A DNA stretch of 6,650 nucleotides from Actinomycetes bacterium (GTDB lineage: Bacteria > Actinomycetota > Actinomycetes > Mycobacteriales > Micromonosporaceae). The DNA is taken from positions 1 to 6,650 of the forward strand of contig JAJYSW010000183.1 of the NCBI GenBank assembly GCA_021793335.1, in the 5' to 3' direction. The notes beneath the pieces are model-generated. The model was given only the letters and a program-made list of their open reading frames with translations. It did not search any database and was not told where the DNA came from. Numbering within the stretch: position 1 is the stretch's first letter; each line of letters begins with the position of its first letter. Both the position numbers and the translations under genes were made by a program. Shown here one piece after another: positions 1-6,384 of the stretch.

Positions 1-2
1 CG

Positions 3-74
3 CCGCTGCACGCCCCGCCCCGGCTTGACGCCATAGGAGCCCTCGTCTTCTTCACGGCGGTCGGACCCGGCTGA
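3..74 (+). CDS. C-terminal fragment of an unidentified protein (5' end outside window)
   Basis: A frame open from the window edge reads 23 codons and stops at TGA 72-74. Third positions are G or C in about 19 of 23 codons, as expected for real coding sequence here, while the other two plus-strand frames stop earlier (at 27 and 36). The visible end of the protein is LDAIGALVFFTAVGPG, a hydrophobic stretch too short to assign to a family. It would converge on the minus-strand gene ending at 188. Beyond the TGA the same frame stays open to TAG 216-218, giving a proline-rich reading; I take that as chance or the relic of an older, longer end. The alternative, a minus-strand gene starting near position 54 and leaving the window, has no visible ribosome binding site. 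Confidence 0.4.
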   Translation, partial: PLHAPPRLDAIGALVFFTAVGPG

Positions 75-142
75 ACCCGCACCTGCGACCCCCATGGCAC
101 GCTCCGAGGCCGCCGCCCCGAGATCGACGCCCCGGAGACCGG

Positions 143-166
143 CGATCCGATGCCCGATCCGATGCC
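143..166. repeat. 12-bp perfect tandem duplication
   Basis: CGATCCGATGCC occurs twice head to tail (143-154 and 155-166), in the gap between the end of the plus-strand fragment and the end of the minus-strand membrane protein gene. It looks like a simple slippage duplication. No function is evident. Confidence 0.8.
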
Positions 167-187
167 GCCCGCTCAAGCGCCGATGGA

Positions 188-2164
188 TCAGACGAGCGCG
201 GCGTCGCCGATGTGGTAGACGACGGCGTCCTCCGTGCGGTCCACTTCGATGCCCACCGGGTCGGTCTCATGATCGAGCTCGCTCCAGTCGGTGCCCGGCA
301 GCCACGACGGGACCACCACCACCGTCTCGATCCCGGCGTCCTGCAACCCGGCGATCGAATCCGCGCTCGGGAAGGTCTGCGCGAGCATTCGAATCCCGGC
401 CTGCTCATCGGGCGTGAACCCCGCGATCCCGTTGGCCGTCTCCACGAAGCCGTCGATGCTCCAGTACTGCACGCGCGTGTCGCGCCCGTCCGAGGGCAGG
501 AACAGCACCGGCCCTTCCAGCTCGGACATCGCCACCGGGGCCTCGGGCGGCTCGACGTTCGGCGCGACCGTCGCGCCCTCCATCAGGACCAGCGCCATCG
601 GCACGAACAGCAGCGCATGCACCCGCCGCGGCGCGCGCACCACCAGCCGTCGATCCACTCGCGACTCGTGCGCCACCGCGTCGGCCTCGTCCGCGATGCG
701 GGTCAGCGTCCCGGCGGCCAGGATCGCCAGCAGCAGCGTCATGTAGATGACCAGCCGCCCCGGCGTGCGGATCGAATCGAAGCCCGGTGCGTAGTCGTAC
801 AGCGGACGCCAGGCCCACGCGCCGTTGTCGAGGAAGTTCGGTCCCATCGCGAGCGCCATCGCGACCGCCGTGCCCAGCGCCAACCAGAACCGCTGCCGAC
901 CGCTCCACGATGACCAGATCAGCCCCGCCAGCGCCAGCGCCAGCAGCGTGAACCCGAGCAGCAGCGCCTGCTCGGGGGCCCATGTCAGGTCGGCCCGTGC
1001 CGCCTCGTGCGCCGCGCCCCACAGCCGCGACTCCTCAGGGCCGATGATGAAGCTCTGCCAGGTGGGACTGAACCAGGCGATGTACTCGTAATCGCGTGCC
1101 GCCTCGGGGTAGGCACGCGCCACGACCGCGTGCTTATCGGCTATCCACAGCACGCCGAGGCTGAACACCGCGCCGCCCAGGCCGTTCGCCGCCAGCGTCT
1201 GCCAGCGCAGGCGCGGGCGCTTCACCAGCCAGAAGCAGCCGACGACGAGGCCGATCGCGAGCATCAGATACACGAACGGGACGCCGAGCCCCGCGCCGAT
1301 GCTGAACTGCCACAGCGCGCACAGCCAGCCGGCCGCGATCCAGCCCGGACGCTGGCGTTCGCGCACGAAGCCGTCCCTGAGCGACCAGCCGTGGCCGCGG
1401 GCGAGCATGGCCAGCGCCAGAGCGATCCCGCCGCAAGAGAGCACCTGGAGGTGCCCGGCCTGGCCGAGCTTCCAGGGCGCGTAGGCGAACGCGGCGGCGG
1501 CGACGGCCGAGCCGGCCACGCGCGCGCCGAGCTGGCGCAGCAGTGCATAGGCCCCGAGGAACGCCAGAGCGAACGAGCCCATGTAGAGCACGTTGTAGAC
1601 GATGAGCGCGCTGGTCGTGTCGGTGGCGAACAGTGCGGCGGGAGCGTAGCCGATGAGCGTGTCGGTGAACAGGTAGGCGTCGGTCAGCGGCCAGAAGCTG
1701 TTGGTGTCCCAGATCCCGGCCGGGTCCTCGCGAAGCGAGTGTCCGACCCAACCGAGGATGTAGGTGAGCAGGAGCGGGTCTCCGGCGTCGTGGGGGATGA
1801 CGCGGTCGATGTCGCGGGCCAGCGGCCAGGTCATGGCGACGGACAGGGCGGCGCTGAAGAGCGCCGCGAGTGTCCATTCACCGGTGGCGACTCGGCGGCC
1901 GAGGCGGCCGAGGCGACGCAGGGGCGTGGCCTCGCGCCCTTCGGCGGTTTCGCCGTGGCCGCCGGCGAACCGCTGCCAGCGGGCGGTCTCGTGCGCGTCT
2001 TCGGGGGCGGCCTCACCGGTGTCGCCCTCGTCGGAGACGGCGCCGCCCAAGGCGCGGTCGGCGTCGGCCGAGGTGCCGGTCTCGGAGGGGCCGGGCCCCG
2101 CCTCGGCTCCCGCCGGGGGCTCGGACCCGTCCCCTGCTTCAGGTGTGCTGTCGGTGATCGCCAT
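188..2164 (-). CDS. Polytopic membrane protein, GT-C glycosyltransferase-like
   Basis: This 658-aa protein probably transfers sugars from a lipid-linked donor on the outer face of the membrane; the substrate is unknown. Residues 1-90 are acidic, low-complexity and probably cytosolic and disordered. About ten hydrophobic segments follow (roughly 97-115, 130-142, 165-207, 215-230, 240-256, 272-312, 323-342, 398-418, 425-441, 469-487, 513-529). After the first segment lies VIPHDAGDP (122-130), an acidic motif where GT-C enzymes carry their catalytic Asp in the first external loop. Later come IWDTNSFWP (151-159), APWKLGQAGHLQV (229-241) and FDSIRTPGR (462-470), which I recall as conserved in an actinobacterial family of uncharacterised proteins. 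Residues 545-658 form a soluble, probably external domain. An in-frame TGA lies 30 bases before the ATG with no GTG between, so ATG 2164 is the most upstream possible start; it lacks a clear Shine-Dalgarno sequence. The membrane topology is clear; the transferase role is inferred. Confidence 0.88.
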   Translation of the reverse strand: MAITDSTPEAGDGSEPPAGAEAGPGPSETGTSADADRALGGAVSDEGDTGEAAPEDAHETARWQRFAGGHGETAEGREATPLRRLGRLGRRVATGEWTLAALFSAALSVAMTWPLARDIDRVIPHDAGDPLLLTYILGWVGHSLREDPAGIWDTNSFWPLTDAYLFTDTLIGYAPAALFATDTTSALIVYNVLYMGSFALAFLGAYALLRQLGARVAGSAVAAAAFAYAPWKLGQAGHLQVLSCGGIALALAMLARGHGWSLRDGFVRERQRPGWIAAGWLCALWQFSIGAGLGVPFVYLMLAIGLVVGCFWLVKRPRLRWQTLAANGLGGAVFSLGVLWIADKHAVVARAYPEAARDYEYIAWFSPTWQSFIIGPEESRLWGAAHEAARADLTWAPEQALLLGFTLLALALAGLIWSSWSGRQRFWLALGTAVAMALAMGPNFLDNGAWAWRPLYDYAPGFDSIRTPGRLVIYMTLLLAILAAGTLTRIADEADAVAHESRVDRRLVVRAPRRVHALLFVPMALVLMEGATVAPNVEPPEAPVAMSELEGPVLFLPSDGRDTRVQYWSIDGFVETANGIAGFTPDEQAGIRMLAQTFPSADSIAGLQDAGIETVVVVPSWLPGTDWSELDHETDPVGIEVDRTEDAVVYHIGDAALV

Positions 2165-2200
2165 GGGGAGGATGCTCGCCGTCTCGAAATGGTCGTGTCA

Positions 2201-2232
2201 CGGCACATCCTACGGAATGTCCTCACGTGCCG
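2201..2232 (-). promoter_or_regulatory. Weak promoter/operator candidate for the membrane protein gene
   Basis: On the minus strand TAGGAT (plus-strand 2207-2212) fits the -10 pattern TANNNT and would start transcription about 35-40 bases before the ATG at 2164. No good -35 lies at the right distance; TTGCGA at 2235-2240 is too far (22 bases). CGGCAC at 2201-2206 and GTGCCG at 2227-2232 form a 6-bp inverted repeat around this site, which could be an operator arm pair or chance in G/C-rich DNA. Confidence 0.22.
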
Positions 2233-2342
2233 GTCGCAAGCGTCGCGCGCCCGCGCCGTGCCGAATTCCGCTGAATCGGCCGAGTCGGGGCCGTCACTCC
2301 GCCGCCGCTCGATCGTTGAATGGGGTTGAGACCTGATTCCCG

Positions 2343-2385
2343 TTGACAGTCAGACCAGTTCACACCCCGAAACGCAGTTGGAGAG
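2343..2385 (+). promoter_or_regulatory. TTGACA box and ribosome binding site before the surface protein gene
   Basis: TTGACA at 2343-2348 is a perfect -35 hexamer, but the position 17 bases downstream (2366-2371) shows nothing like a -10, so the promoter call is weak. GGAGAG at 2380-2385 lies 8 bases before ATG 2394 and is a good Shine-Dalgarno sequence. It decides the start: the frame can be extended to a TTG at 2343, but that TTG is part of the -35-like box and has no ribosome binding site. Confidence 0.45.
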
Positions 2386-2393
2386 TCACAGGC

Positions 2394-3383
2394 ATGGGAA
2401 GACACACCACGAAGCTCGGTGAGGCCTCACGAGCCGAGACGCGTCCGCCGCTGCCGTACCCCGTGCGCGACGGGCGCACTCCGGCGTCGAGGCGGGCGGC
2501 GATGGAGCGCCGCGCACGGCGGCTCAAGTCGCGCCTGGCCGCGCTCTCCGCCGCCTCGGTGCTCGCGATCGGCGGGGTGACCGGCGTGAGCATCGCGCTG
2601 GCCGATGAGGCCGAGCCCTCCAGCAGCGGCGAGGTCGTCTTCAGCGGCGGCTGCGGCGCGCTGCACCTGGTCGCGCCCAAATCGAGCCCGAACACCTCGC
2701 AGATCACGGTGACCGAAGGCTCGCAGGTCAAGTACACCAACGATCTCGGTACTTCCGCCGAGCTCCACGTCGGCAACCAGTCCTATGGCATCGAGGCGGG
2801 CTCGACCCAGGTCTTCATCATGAACCGGTCGGCCGAGGTCGCGATGGTCCCCAAGTGCCATGGGCTGTTCGCTCAATACGACTCCGCTCAGGTGAACGTG
2901 GTCGAGGCGCCGAGCTCCGAGGAACCGAACGCCTCCGGCGGCCAGAGCGACTCGGATCCGTTCACGGCCGAGCTGCCGAGCCGCGGCTCCGGTGACGGCT
3001 CCGGCGGTGACTCCGGTTCGCCCTCGGGCGGTTCGGATTCCGGAGGCGACGGCTCCGGCGCTGAGGGCACGTCCCCGCACGGCGGCACGCCCGATGCGGC
3101 GGACGAACCCGAGAGCGACGCGACGGCCGAAGAGGAGCGGACCGACGAGAAGCCTCGCGAGGCCGAAGACGAGGAGATGAATTCCTTCGGTCCGATGAGC
3201 GACGCCGACGGAGGAGCCTGGGACGCCGAGTTCGATCCGGCCGGCGAGGAGGTCGTCGCGGTGGACCCGAAGGCGGTCGCCGACGGGGCCAGCGGACTGC
3301 TGGCGATGGTCGCGATCGTCTGCCTGGTGGGCGTGAGCGCGGCGGTCATGCGCACGTTGCTGCGGCAGCGGGCGACGGCGTGA
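2394..3383 (+). CDS. Surface protein anchored at both ends by membrane segments, function unknown
   Basis: This 329-aa protein starts with a basic cytosolic tail (1-47, rich in Arg) and a signal-anchor or signal peptide (about 48-70, ending IALADEAE). Residues 78-170 form a compact, probably all-beta domain with VTEGSQVKYTNDLGTSAELHV (106-126, quoted only as a landmark region) and Cys87 and Cys155, which could form a disulfide. Residues 172-297 are a flexible linker, first Gly/Ser/Asp, then Glu/Asp-rich. A second hydrophobic segment (299-319) and a short basic tail end the protein. I recall similar small domains (SGGCG near the start, PKC or FSC near the end) in uncharacterised Micromonosporales proteins; a cupredoxin-like fold is possible, but I see no His/Cys/Met copper set. 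The start is set by the GGAGAG site. The exported part is acidic (about 45 Asp/Glu to 9 Lys/Arg). No sortase LPXTG motif is present. The gene looks monocistronic, followed by a hairpin 63 bases downstream. Existence is very likely; function is unknown. Confidence 0.87.
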   Translation: MGRHTTKLGEASRAETRPPLPYPVRDGRTPASRRAAMERRARRLKSRLAALSAASVLAIGGVTGVSIALADEAEPSSSGEVVFSGGCGALHLVAPKSSPNTSQITVTEGSQVKYTNDLGTSAELHVGNQSYGIEAGSTQVFIMNRSAEVAMVPKCHGLFAQYDSAQVNVVEAPSSEEPNASGGQSDSDPFTAELPSRGSGDGSGGDSGSPSGGSDSGGDGSGAEGTSPHGGTPDAADEPESDATAEEERTDEKPREAEDEEMNSFGPMSDADGGAWDAEFDPAGEEVVAVDPKAVADGASGLLAMVAIVCLVGVSAAVMRTLLRQRATA

Positions 3384-3445
3384 TCGCCACGTATTCGGGC
3401 CGCGGCGCCGCCGGTCGGGGAGCCGGCGATGCGGAAGCGGACCAA

Positions 3446-3478
3446 CGGGTCGGGTTCGGCGCGACCGAATCCGGCCCG
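3446..3478 (+). terminator. Hairpin, probable factor-independent terminator of the surface protein gene
   Basis: Bases 3446-3459 pair with 3465-3478 over 14 positions (12 Watson-Crick, two G-U) around the 5-base loop CGCGA. It begins 63 bases after the stop codon at 3383. No T tract follows, which is common for terminators of high-GC actinobacteria. The hairpin is seen directly; the termination role is inferred from position. Confidence 0.6.
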
Positions 3479-3494
3479 GCACACGGTGGAATCT

Positions 3495-3581
3495 CCGTGA
3501 GGCACTGAGTCCGGGCGCTTGTTGGTGGTCTTTTCCTCCCCAGGTCCCACACCGACCGACACCCGGGCCGGTGCCTCACGG
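3495..3581. other. Long compound inverted repeat / structured RNA candidate
   Basis: CCGTGAGGCAC (3495-3505) is perfectly complementary to GTGCCTCACGG (3571-3581). Inside this 11-bp outer stem further co-linear pairing exists: 3511-3515 with 3562-3566, 3521-3526 with 3555-3560 (one G-U), and 3527-3529 with 3551-3553, leaving an apical loop of about 20 bases containing TTTTCCTCCCC. The whole can fold into one long interrupted hairpin of 87 bases. It lies 14 bases after the preceding terminator-like hairpin and over 250 bases before the next gene. I could not match it to a known riboswitch. It may be a second terminator, a small RNA or a protein-binding inverted repeat. Confidence 0.5.
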
Positions 3582-3754
3582 CCCGCTTCGCAGGCACCGA
3601 TCCACTCGCCCCCACGCCCGGAGACGCGTGAACCGCCGATCACGCTCCCCGCGAAGGCGGCGATCAGTAGATTGGCATCCATGGCGACGCCCGTGAGCCG
3701 CGAACCGATCCCCCCGGCGACGCCCGCGAACCGCAACTTGGCACAGCACCCGGC

Positions 3755-3784
3755 TTGCCGTGGGCCGAGCGGTTGCTTTAGCGT
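3755..3784 (+). promoter_or_regulatory. Upstream promoter candidate for the serine hydrolase
   Basis: TTGCCG (3755-3760) and TAGCGT (3779-3784) are separated by 18 bases, fitting an actinobacterial housekeeping sigma promoter with the TANNNT -10. Transcription would begin near 3791, giving a leader of about 48 bases before GTG 3839. Confidence 0.4.
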
Positions 3785-3797
3785 GGGCCGGAGTCCC

Positions 3798-3824
3798 TTG
3801 TCAGTGCCACCCCAGCCCTAGAGT
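3798..3824 (+). promoter_or_regulatory. Promoter with TTGTCAGTG box, similar to PafBC (RecA-NDp) DNA-damage promoters
   Basis: TTGTCAGTG at 3798-3806 matches all nine fixed positions of the mycobacterial LexA-independent DNA-damage promoter TTGTCRGTG-N8-TANNNT. The -10 TAGAGT lies at 3819-3824, giving N12 rather than N8 (15 bases between the hexamers). Transcription would start near 3831, only about 8 bases before GTG 3839, which would explain the lack of a good Shine-Dalgarno sequence. As a plain promoter the call is fair; control by PafBC is uncertain because of the longer spacer. Confidence 0.5.
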
Positions 3825-3838
3825 CAGGTACCCCAGCT

Positions 3839-4804
3839 GTGACTTCGAAGCCGAAAGCCACGCGAAGGCTATGGCCCTATGTCGCCGTCCCCGCGCTCAC
3901 CGTGCTCATCGCCGCGATCATCTACGTTGGAGACTTCTCCGCTGAGGACGTCGGTCTCGGCGGTTCCTCCGACGAAGCGCTCCCCGGCTCGCAGGTCGAC
4001 CAGTCCGAGCTCGCCGACTCCGACATCCAGCCCGACCCCGCCGAACAGCACGCCGCCGCGCAGGAGCAGTTGCAGAACATGCTCGACGAGGCCGTCGAGC
4101 AACGCCTCGCCGAGATCGGCGACGAGAACCTCTACGCGTCGGTCGCGGTCAGCGACGGCGAATTCGAACTCGCGCACAACGGCGATGAGCAGTACGCCAC
4201 CGCCTCCACCGTCAAGGTCGAGATCCTCGGGATGTTCCTGCTCGACTACGAATCGGTGCACGACATTCCCGATTGGGCCCTCGCCGACGCCGAGAAGATG
4301 ATCAAGGAGTCGGATAACGATGCCACCAATAACATCCTCTTCGGAATCCTCGACGGGCACGCGACGATGCGCGAGGCCCACGAGATCTTCGATCTGACCG
4401 GCACCGAGCCCGGTGAGGGTGAGCGGTGGGGCATGACGCGGACCACCGCCGTCGATCAGTTGACCCTGCTCGAAGGCGTGCTCTTCGAGGGCGTCCTCGG
4501 CGTCGAGCAGGTCGAGCTGGCGCGCGAGATCATGAGCGACCTCGCCGAGTTCCAGAACTGGGGCGTGGTGGCCGGGGCCCAGGAGGGCGAGACCGTCTGG
4601 ATGAAGAACGGCTGGGACACCCGCGACGAGGTCGGCGGCGAATGGGTCGTCAATTCGATCGGCGTCATCGCGGGCGATACCGAGCACCCGATTTCACTCT
4701 CGATCCTCACCGGCGGTTCGCCCTCCCTCGATGAGGGGATCGCCCTGGTCGAGGAACTGGCCGAGCTCACCCGCGAGATCCTCGACACCGATCCGCTCGC
4801 GTAG
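3839..4804 (+). CDS. Membrane-anchored serine hydrolase, class A beta-lactamase / PBP-like fold
   Basis: This 321-aa protein has a short basic tail, one membrane segment (about 12-30), a charged, partly helical spacer (60-95) and an extracellular catalytic domain (about 97-317). The three active-site motifs of the penicillin-recognising superfamily are in order: S123-TV-K126 (nucleophile and base), S158-D159-N160, and K256-N257-G258 in place of KTG. Between the second and third motif I do not see the ExxLN of the beta-lactamase omega loop that activates the deacylating water, so drug hydrolysis is doubtful; a peptidoglycan-related hydrolase, an esterase or a beta-lactam-binding protein is as likely. 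The GTG start follows a promoter so closely that the leader is very short. An ATG at 3870 falls in another frame, and the GTG keeps the complete membrane anchor. The exported part is extremely acidic (64 Asp/Glu in the whole protein, 11 Lys/Arg after residue 30). The gene stands alone between its own promoter and the next regulated gene. Confidence 0.9.
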   Translation: MTSKPKATRRLWPYVAVPALTVLIAAIIYVGDFSAEDVGLGGSSDEALPGSQVDQSELADSDIQPDPAEQHAAAQEQLQNMLDEAVEQRLAEIGDENLYASVAVSDGEFELAHNGDEQYATASTVKVEILGMFLLDYESVHDIPDWALADAEKMIKESDNDATNNILFGILDGHATMREAHEIFDLTGTEPGEGERWGMTRTTAVDQLTLLEGVLFEGVLGVEQVELAREIMSDLAEFQNWGVVAGAQEGETVWMKNGWDTRDEVGGEWVVNSIGVIAGDTEHPISLSILTGGSPSLDEGIALVEELAELTREILDTDPLA

Positions 4805-4867
4805 GAGGCGGGGCGGGGGCCGTCGCAAGCTCCTAGGCTCGGATCGGACCGCCCTGCGACCGCCGAC

Positions 4868-4898
4868 CCTATAGCTCACATCCTATAGGATATAGGAT
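4868..4898 (+). promoter_or_regulatory. Operator palindrome overlapping the -10 region of the FAD oxidase gene
   Basis: ATCCTATAGGAT at 4880-4891 is a perfect 12-bp palindrome in otherwise G/C-rich DNA. The half-element CCTATAG also occurs at 4868-4874, 14 bases upstream of its copy in the palindrome, and TATAGGAT is repeated at 4884-4891 and 4891-4898. TAGGAT at 4893-4898 (and again at 4886-4891) fits the actinobacterial -10. From the downstream copy, transcription would begin at or near the A of ATG 4904. A regulator bound here would block the promoter. Such short A/T-centred palindromes are typical of GntR-family (FadR/FCD) regulators, which often control hydroxyacid oxidases; that identity is inference, and no regulator gene lies in the window. 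Confidence 0.62.
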
Positions 4899-4903
4899 TA
4901 ATC

Positions 4904-6265
4904 ATGAATGATCTGCATGCCGCGTTGACCGAGGCCGGAATCACCGCAGTGACCGACGGCGACATCCTGGCCGCCCACTCCATGGACCACGCCCGCCTCG
5001 TCCCGCCCGGACGCGCCGTGGCACTGGTCAAGGCCCGCTCCACCGAAGAAGTGTCCGCCGTCCTGCGAGTCGCCGGCAGGCTCGGCGTCCCGGTGGTGCC
5101 CCAAGGCGCGCGAACCGGACTGGCCGGCTCGGCCACCGCCGTGGACGGGGCGATCCTGCTCGACGTCTCGCCGATGGACGCGATCCTCACGATCGACCCG
5201 ATCGACCGCATCGCGGTATGCCAGCCGGGCGTGCCCAACGCGGCGATCTCGCGTGCCGCCGCCGAGCACGGCCTGCGCTACGCCCCCGACCCGGGCTCAT
5301 GGGAGACCTCGACCATCGGCGGCAACATCGCCACCGCCGCCGGCGGCATGTGCTGCGTCAAATACGGCGTCACCGCCGAATACGTCCTCGGCCTGGAGGT
5401 CGTGACCGCTTCCGGGGAGGTCATGCGCTGCGGACGCCGGACCGCGAAGGGCGTGGCCGGCTACGACCTCGTCCGGCTGTTCTGCGGCTCCGAAGGCACA
5501 CTCGGGGTGATCACCGAGGCGACGGTGAAGCTCAGCCCGATCCCGGCCGAACGGCTCACCCTGGCGGCGGTCTTCGACACCACGGCGGCGGCCGGCCGAG
5601 CAGTCACCGCGATCATGGCCTCCGGCGCGCAGCCGAGCCTGCTCGAACTCATCGACGGCGTCCACCTGCGGGCCCTGGAAGAACTGCGCCCCATGGGGCT
5701 GCCGACCGACGCCGCCGCGCTGCTGCTGGTCGCGGCCGACGCGGACCCGGAAGCGGAGCTCGTCGCGATCGAAGGGCTCTGCGAAGGAGCCGGCGCCACC
5801 GAGGTCTACCGGGCGACCGACGCCACGGAGGCCGACGCGCTGCTGGAATCGCGCCGCTCGGCCTACCACGCCATGGAGCGTCTGGGCACGGTCCTGGTCG
5901 ACGACGTGGCGGTGCCGCGCTCGAAACTGGCCGAGGCGCTCGACGGGGTGGCCGCGGCCGCCGAGCGACACGGCGTGGTGATCGGGGTGATCGCCCACGC
6001 CGGAGACGGCAACCTGCACCCGAACATCGTCGTCCATCCAGAGGACCCGGCATCGGTGGCGGCCGGGAAGGCCGCGTTCGACGAGATCCTGGAGATGACC
6101 CTGGCGATGGGCGGGACCATCACCGGCGAGCACGGCGTGGGAATGCTCAAGCGCGACTGGCTCGCGAAAGAGGTGGACCCGGTGAACCTGGCCGTGCAGC
6201 GGCGCATCAAGGAGGCGCTCGACCCGCAGGGCATCCTCAACCCCGGCAAGGTGCTCGCCGATTGA
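4904..6265 (+). CDS. FAD-linked oxidase/dehydrogenase, GlcD-type (glycolate or D-lactate)
   Basis: This 453-aa protein has the usual length and layout of the GlcD/D-lactate dehydrogenase family, which oxidises 2-hydroxyacids to 2-oxoacids with FAD and passes electrons to a carrier or the respiratory chain. The N-terminal FAD-binding domain (about 35-210) shows PQGARTG (67-73), DPGS (129-132), TIGGNIATAAGG (137-148) and GSEGTLGVITEATVKL (195-210). The C-terminal cap domain (about 215-450) has HAGDGNLHPN (365-374), GEHG (408-411) with the family's active-site histidines, and the closing ALDPQGILNPGKVL (438-451). No transmembrane segment or Fe-S cluster motif is present, and no GlcE or GlcF partner is visible here, so the exact substrate (glycolate, D-lactate or D-2-hydroxyglutarate) cannot be set. 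The ATG lies 5 bases after a -10 hexamer, suggesting a leaderless transcript; AGGA at 4894-4897 could alternatively serve as a weak ribosome binding site. Expression is probably controlled by the palindrome at 4880-4891. Confidence 0.93.
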   Translation: MNDLHAALTEAGITAVTDGDILAAHSMDHARLVPPGRAVALVKARSTEEVSAVLRVAGRLGVPVVPQGARTGLAGSATAVDGAILLDVSPMDAILTIDPIDRIAVCQPGVPNAAISRAAAEHGLRYAPDPGSWETSTIGGNIATAAGGMCCVKYGVTAEYVLGLEVVTASGEVMRCGRRTAKGVAGYDLVRLFCGSEGTLGVITEATVKLSPIPAERLTLAAVFDTTAAAGRAVTAIMASGAQPSLLELIDGVHLRALEELRPMGLPTDAAALLLVAADADPEAELVAIEGLCEGAGATEVYRATDATEADALLESRRSAYHAMERLGTVLVDDVAVPRSKLAEALDGVAAAAERHGVVIGVIAHAGDGNLHPNIVVHPEDPASVAAGKAAFDEILEMTLAMGGTITGEHGVGMLKRDWLAKEVDPVNLAVQRRIKEALDPQGILNPGKVLAD

Positions 6266-6364
6266 GACGGCGGGCGCGCGAGGACCGAGCGCCATCGCCG
6301 AAGGCTTCGAGACGGGCACGGCCCGTGTCGACCGCACGGCTCCCGGATCATCCCGATACACGGT

Positions 6365-6384
6365 CGTGTCGGTGCTGTGACACG
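6365..6384. other. Small stem-loop, first of a series of four
   Basis: CGTGTC (6365-6370) pairs perfectly with GACACG (6379-6384) around an 8-base loop. Alone it is weak, but it lies 100 bases after the FAD oxidase stop and directly before three stronger hairpins. Confidence 0.35.

Larger units (their letters stand above)
3384..3838. other. 455-base intergenic region without a convincing gene
   Basis: Both strands contain open frames here, but none has a ribosome binding site, and their third-position G/C content is lower than in neighbouring genes. The supported contents are the hairpin at 3446-3478, the compound inverted repeat at 3495-3581 and two promoter candidates at 3755-3784 and 3798-3824. 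Between 3582 and 3754 I see nothing recognisable. A weak minus-strand candidate from ATG 3682, beginning MDANLLIAAFAG, could not be supported. Confidence 0.6.

Noticed and set aside
1007..2329. Long plus-strand open frame opposite the membrane protein gene
   Set aside because: It is the antisense shadow of a clear membrane protein; its reading is low-complexity, rich in Arg, Glu, Gly and Ala, with no domain or ribosome binding site.
2427..3482. Long minus-strand open frame opposite the surface protein gene
   Set aside because: Arg/Ala/Gly-rich shadow translation without recognisable motifs; the plus strand has the ribosome binding site and sensible protein architecture.
3446..3581. tRNA or known riboswitch in the gap
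   Set aside because: No cloverleaf with an anticodon arm and T-loop could be drawn, and the conserved sequence blocks of the c-di-AMP (ydaO) riboswitch often found before actinobacterial cell-wall hydrolases are absent.
2888..3736. Minus-strand open frame covering the intergenic region, including a start at ATG 3682
   Set aside because: Codon third positions in the intergenic part are somewhat G/C-rich and the start reads MDANLLIAAFAG, but no ribosome binding site is seen, the frame runs deep into the opposite gene, and it crosses two strong inverted repeats.
3519..3821. Plus-strand 100-codon open frame in the intergenic region
   Set aside because: It starts at a TTG inside the compound inverted repeat with no ribosome binding site, has a Pro/Arg/Ser-rich composition, and overlaps both promoter candidates.
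4811..4860. Possible terminator after the serine hydrolase (GGGCGG 4811-4816 with CCGCCC 4849-4854; GTCGCA 4822-4827 with TGCGAC 4855-4860)
   Set aside because: The two 6-bp pairings cross each other and have loops of about 30 bases, so neither makes a convincing terminator.
5297..6361. Long minus-strand open frame opposite the FAD oxidase
   Set aside because: Shadow of an unmistakable GlcD-type gene; His/Arg/Gly/Val-rich translation with no motif.
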